Part shown: positions 61,380 to 64,000 of the stretch, piece after piece
How positions within the stretch are numbered: the first letter of the stretch is position 1
Layout: each line of letters starts with the position of its first letter
Assembly (NCBI RefSeq): GCF_000701345.1
Contig: NZ_KL370776.1
Location: 5,321 to 69,320, forward strand
Direction of reading: 5' to 3'
Origin: Bradyrhizobium sp. URHD0069
Lineage (GTDB): Bacteria > Pseudomonadota > Alphaproteobacteria > Rhizobiales > Xanthobacteraceae
DNA: 64,000 nucleotides
Translations under genes and position numbers: made by a program
Notes under the pieces: model-generated
Database searches by the model: none
The model's input: the letters and a program-made list of their open reading frames with translations, nothing else
What the model was told of the DNA's origin: nothing

Positions 61380-61396
61380 TGGCATATGGTATGCCA
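61380..61396 (+). promoter_or_regulatory. palindrome / possible sigma-54 promoter before the formate dehydrogenase genes
   Basis: TGGCATA-TGG-TATGCCA is a perfect 7-bp inverted repeat. The same bases give TTGGCA and TGC with GG and GC ten bases apart, as in -24/-12 promoters, 46 nt upstream of the ATG at 61442. It could be an operator, a sigma-54 promoter, or both. Confidence 0.45.
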
Positions 61397-61441
61397 CGGA
61401 CTAGCATTGCGGCTGCTGGAAACTAGGATTGAGATGTTTCA

Positions 61442-63151
61442 ATGAGCCATGACGTGCAACAAGTCCGCTCGTTTGAACATCCGGGCGCCGGACGAAAGCG
61501 GGCCAAGTCGACCCCGAAGGGCCGCCAGGTCGACCCTCAAGCCGCTGACGAGATTGCGGTTTTGCTCGGCAACCGGCCGCGGCGCCGCGACCTCCTGATC
61601 GAGCATCTGCATCTGATCCAGGACACCTACAAGCAGATTTCCGCAGCGCACCTCGCAGCCCTTGCCGACGAGATGAAGCTTTCCTTCGCGGAGGTGTTCG
61701 AGACCGCGACCTTCTATGCCCATTTCGACGTGGTGAAGGAGGGCGAGCCGAACGTGCCGCCGCTGACCATCCGCGTCTGCGATTCCCTGACCTGCGCGAT
61801 GCTGGGCGCAGAAAACTTGCTGCATGAATTGCAGAACAGCGCTGGTCCCGGCATTCGTGTGGTGCGCGCGCCCTGCGTCGGCCGCTGCGACACCGCGCCC
61901 GCGGCCGAGGTCGGTCATCATTTTGTCGATCACGCCAGTGCCGCAAGCGTGCTTGCGGCGGCGAAGGGCGGCGACACCCACGCGCATCTGCCTGATTACA
62001 TCGGCTACGACGCCTATGTTGCCGGCGGCGGATATGCGCTGCTGAAGCGCCTTCGCTCCGGCGAATTGGCGAAGGAAAATCTCTTGAAGGCGCTCGACGA
62101 TGCGTCCTTGCGCGGTCTTGGCGGCGCAGGCTTTCCGACGGGACGAAAGTGGCGGGCGGTGCTCGGCGAGCCCGGGCCGCGGATGATGGCTGTTAACGGC
62201 GATGAGGGCGAGCCCGGAACCTTCAAGGATCGCTATTATCTCGAGACCGATCCGCACCGCTTTCTCGAGGGCATGCTGATCGGCGCCCATGTGGTGGATG
62301 CGCCCGAAATCTACATCTACATCCGCGACGAATATCCAGCCTCACGGGAAATCCTCGAGCGCGAGATTGCAAAATTGCCGCCGGGCGGTCCGGTGCTGCA
62401 TATGCGGCGCGGCGCCGGCGCCTACATCTGCGGCGAGGAATCCTCGTTGCTCGAAAGCATTGAAGGCAAACGCGGCTTGCCACGGCACAAGCCGCCGTAT
62501 CCGTTCCAGGTCGGGCTGTTCGGATTGCCGACCTTGATCAACAACATCGAGACGCTGTGGTGGGTGCGCGACATCGTCGAAAAAGGCGCGGACTGGTGGA
62601 AGAGCCATGGCCGCAATGACCGCCAGGGCCTGCGCAGCTATTCGGTGTCGGGGCGGGTGAAAAATCCCGGCATGAAGCTGGCGCCCGCCGGCCTGACGGT
62701 ACGCGAGCTGATCGACGAGTACTGCGGCGGCATCGCCGATGGCCACAAATTCCACGCCTATTTGCCGGGCGGCGCGTCCGGGGGCATTCTGCCGGCCTCG
62801 ATGGACAATATTCCGCTCGATTTCGGCACGCTGGAAAAATACGGCTGCTTCATCGGTTCGGCCGCGATCATCATCCTGTCCAAGCACGACAGCGTGAAGG
62901 GCGCGGCGCTGAATCTGATGCGCTTCTTCGAAGACGAAAGCTGCGGCCAGTGCACGCCCTGCCGCGTCGGCACCCAGAAGGCGGCTCTGCTGATGGAAAA
63001 GCCGGTCTGGAACCGCGAATTGCTCGACGAATTGAGCCAGGCGATGCGCGATGCATCGATCTGCGGCCTCGGCCAGGCGGCCTCGAATCCGCTGACCTCA
63101 GTGATTAAATATTTCCCGGAAGAATTCATGCCGAAAGAAGCTGCGGAATGA
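61442..63151 (+). CDS. fdh1B: formate dehydrogenase beta subunit (NuoE-NuoF fusion, FDH1-type)
   Basis: 569 residues. N-terminal 160: NuoE/thioredoxin-like [2Fe-2S] domain with Cys in VCDSLTCAMLG and PCVGRCDTAP. The rest: NuoF-like NADH/FMN domain (LRGLGGAGFPTGRKWRAVLG, AVNGDEGEPGTFKDRYYLET, GAYICGEESSLLESIEGKRG) and a [4Fe-4S] site (ESCGQCTPCRVGT plus ASICGLGQ). Such a fused beta subunit is found in tungsten-containing FDH1 of Methylorubrum extorquens, which couples formate oxidation to NAD. Its stop overlaps the alpha-subunit ATG. Confidence 0.9.
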   Translation: MSHDVQQVRSFEHPGAGRKRAKSTPKGRQVDPQAADEIAVLLGNRPRRRDLLIEHLHLIQDTYKQISAAHLAALADEMKLSFAEVFETATFYAHFDVVKEGEPNVPPLTIRVCDSLTCAMLGAENLLHELQNSAGPGIRVVRAPCVGRCDTAPAAEVGHHFVDHASAASVLAAAKGGDTHAHLPDYIGYDAYVAGGGYALLKRLRSGELAKENLLKALDDASLRGLGGAGFPTGRKWRAVLGEPGPRMMAVNGDEGEPGTFKDRYYLETDPHRFLEGMLIGAHVVDAPEIYIYIRDEYPASREILEREIAKLPPGGPVLHMRRGAGAYICGEESSLLESIEGKRGLPRHKPPYPFQVGLFGLPTLINNIETLWWVRDIVEKGADWWKSHGRNDRQGLRSYSVSGRVKNPGMKLAPAGLTVRELIDEYCGGIADGHKFHAYLPGGASGGILPASMDNIPLDFGTLEKYGCFIGSAAIIILSKHDSVKGAALNLMRFFEDESCGQCTPCRVGTQKAALLMEKPVWNRELLDELSQAMRDASICGLGQAASNPLTSVIKYFPEEFMPKEAAE

Positions 63152-64000
63152 GCAAGATTCAGTTCGAACTCGACGGCAAGCAGGTCGAGGCCGTCAACGG
63201 CGAAACCATCTGGCAGGTGGCAAAACGCCAGGGCCGCGAGATCCCGCATCTCTGTTACTCGCCGGAGCCGGACTACCGGCCGGACGGCAATTGCCGCGCC
63301 TGCATGGTCGAGGTCGAGGGCGAGCGCGTGCTGGCGGCGTCCTGTAAACGCACGCCCAGCGTCGGCATGAAGGTGAAGACCGCGAGCGCGCGTGCGGTGG
63401 CGGCGCAGAAGATGGTGATGGAGCTTTTGGTCGCCGACCAGCCGGCGCGAGAAACGTCACATGATCCCGATTCGAAGTTCTGGCACTGGGCCGAGAAAGT
63501 CGAGGTGACCGAGAGCCGTTTCCCGGCGGCCGAGCGCTGGCAAGGTGACGCCAGCCATCCGGCGATGCGCGTCAATCTCGATGCCTGCATCCAGTGCGGA
63601 TTGTGCGTGCGCGCCTGCCGCGAGGTCCAGGTCAATGATGTGATCGGCATGGCCTATCGCAATCATGGCTCCAAGGTCGTGTTCGACTTCGACGATCCGA
63701 TGGGGGAGTCGACCTGTGTTGCCTGCGGCGAATGCGTGCAGGCCTGTCCGACCGGCGCGCTGATGCCCTCAGTGATGCTCGATGAGAACCAGACCCGCGT
63801 CACCTATCCGGATAAGAAGGTGGATTCGCTTTGCCCGTTCTGCGGCGTCGGCTGCCAGGTCACCTATCAGGTCAAGGACGACAAGGTGATCTACGCCGAG
63901 GGCCGCGACGGCCCGGCCAACCACAACCGGCTGTGCGTCAAGGGCCGCTTCGGCTTCGACTACATCCATCATCCGCATCGCCTGACCAAGCCGCTGGTGC
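63148..64000 (+). CDS. fdh1A: formate dehydrogenase alpha subunit (partial, runs off the window)
   Basis: 284 residues are present from the ATG at 63148, which overlaps the beta stop (ATGA). In order: NuoG-like [2Fe-2S] domain (Cys36, Cys49, Cys52, Cys66), two ferredoxin [4Fe-4S] motifs (CIQCGLCVRACREVQ and CVACGECVQACPTGA), then CPFCGVGCQVTYQV, the start of the bis-MGD catalytic domain. The catalytic selenocysteine/cysteine and the rest lie beyond base 64000. Intact relatives are about 900-990 residues. Confidence 0.92.
   Translation, partial: MSKIQFELDGKQVEAVNGETIWQVAKRQGREIPHLCYSPEPDYRPDGNCRACMVEVEGERVLAASCKRTPSVGMKVKTASARAVAAQKMVMELLVADQPARETSHDPDSKFWHWAEKVEVTESRFPAAERWQGDASHPAMRVNLDACIQCGLCVRACREVQVNDVIGMAYRNHGSKVVFDFDDPMGESTCVACGECVQACPTGALMPSVMLDENQTRVTYPDKKVDSLCPFCGVGCQVTYQVKDDKVIYAEGRDGPANHNRLCVKGRFGFDYIHHPHRLTKPLV

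Overview
The window looks like chromosomal DNA of a GC-rich alphaproteobacterium of the order Rhizobiales, most likely Bradyrhizobium or a close relative. The pointers are a CtrA/ChpT cell-cycle phosphorelay beside chemotaxis and flagellar genes, an EipA-like DUF1134 protein, a Porin_2-type porin, Bug and TAXI binding proteins, GANTC clusters and dispersed palindromic intergenic repeats. This assignment is by gene content read by eye; no database search was run.

Layout. (a) 1-2.9 kb: debris of an SOS/NHEJ-type locus (SRAP pieces in both orientations, a DNA-ligase remnant) and an Mrr-type endonuclease, ending at tRNA-Val(CAC). (b) 3-6.6 kb: housekeeping and envelope genes (coiled-coil membrane protein, DUF1134, YHS protein, cysQ). 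(c) 6.7-16.7 kb: chpT-cheA-cheW-cheY-cheB-cheR, then ctrA (opposite strand), fliI and fliJ; flhA follows at 20.7-22.9 kb. (d) 16.7-20.4 kb: a heavy-metal cassette (MerR regulator, MerT-like fusion, YnfA) between two copies of a 77-bp direct repeat, then an ECF sigma/anti-sigma pair and a small membrane protein. (e) 23-46 kb: an accessory region with a repeat-rich coiled-coil protein, a His-rich secreted protein sitting inside a broken aminotransferase gene, a porin flanked by inverted repeats, small secreted proteins, an unassigned PLP enzyme, an RTX-like protein, psiE, DUF4239, two MFS transporters, a patatin, a cupredoxin, and a tRNA(CAT) with a degenerate tRNA-like copy 1 kb away. (f) 46-50 kb: three solute-binding proteins without permeases. 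(g) 50-64 kb: a coherent tungsten/molybdenum and formate dehydrogenase locus: HTH-PBP regulator, tupBCA tungstate importer, two unusual MoeA homologues, SDR, mobA, fdhD, mobB, moeA, a TusA-like protein, then a NuoE-NuoF-fused formate dehydrogenase beta subunit and the start of the alpha subunit, which runs off the window.

How the parts work together. The last 14 kb can take up the oxyanion (TupABC), insert it into molybdopterin (MoeA), attach GMP (MobA/MobB), sulfurate the cofactor (FdhD, perhaps with the TusA-like protein) and use it in a two-subunit NAD-type formate dehydrogenase of the FDH1 architecture, which is tungsten-dependent in Methylorubrum. In the 6.7-23 kb block, ChpT and CtrA bracket a chemotaxis operon and flagellar export genes, and CtrA-like boxes lie upstream of cheA and flhA, which suggests cell-cycle control of motility.
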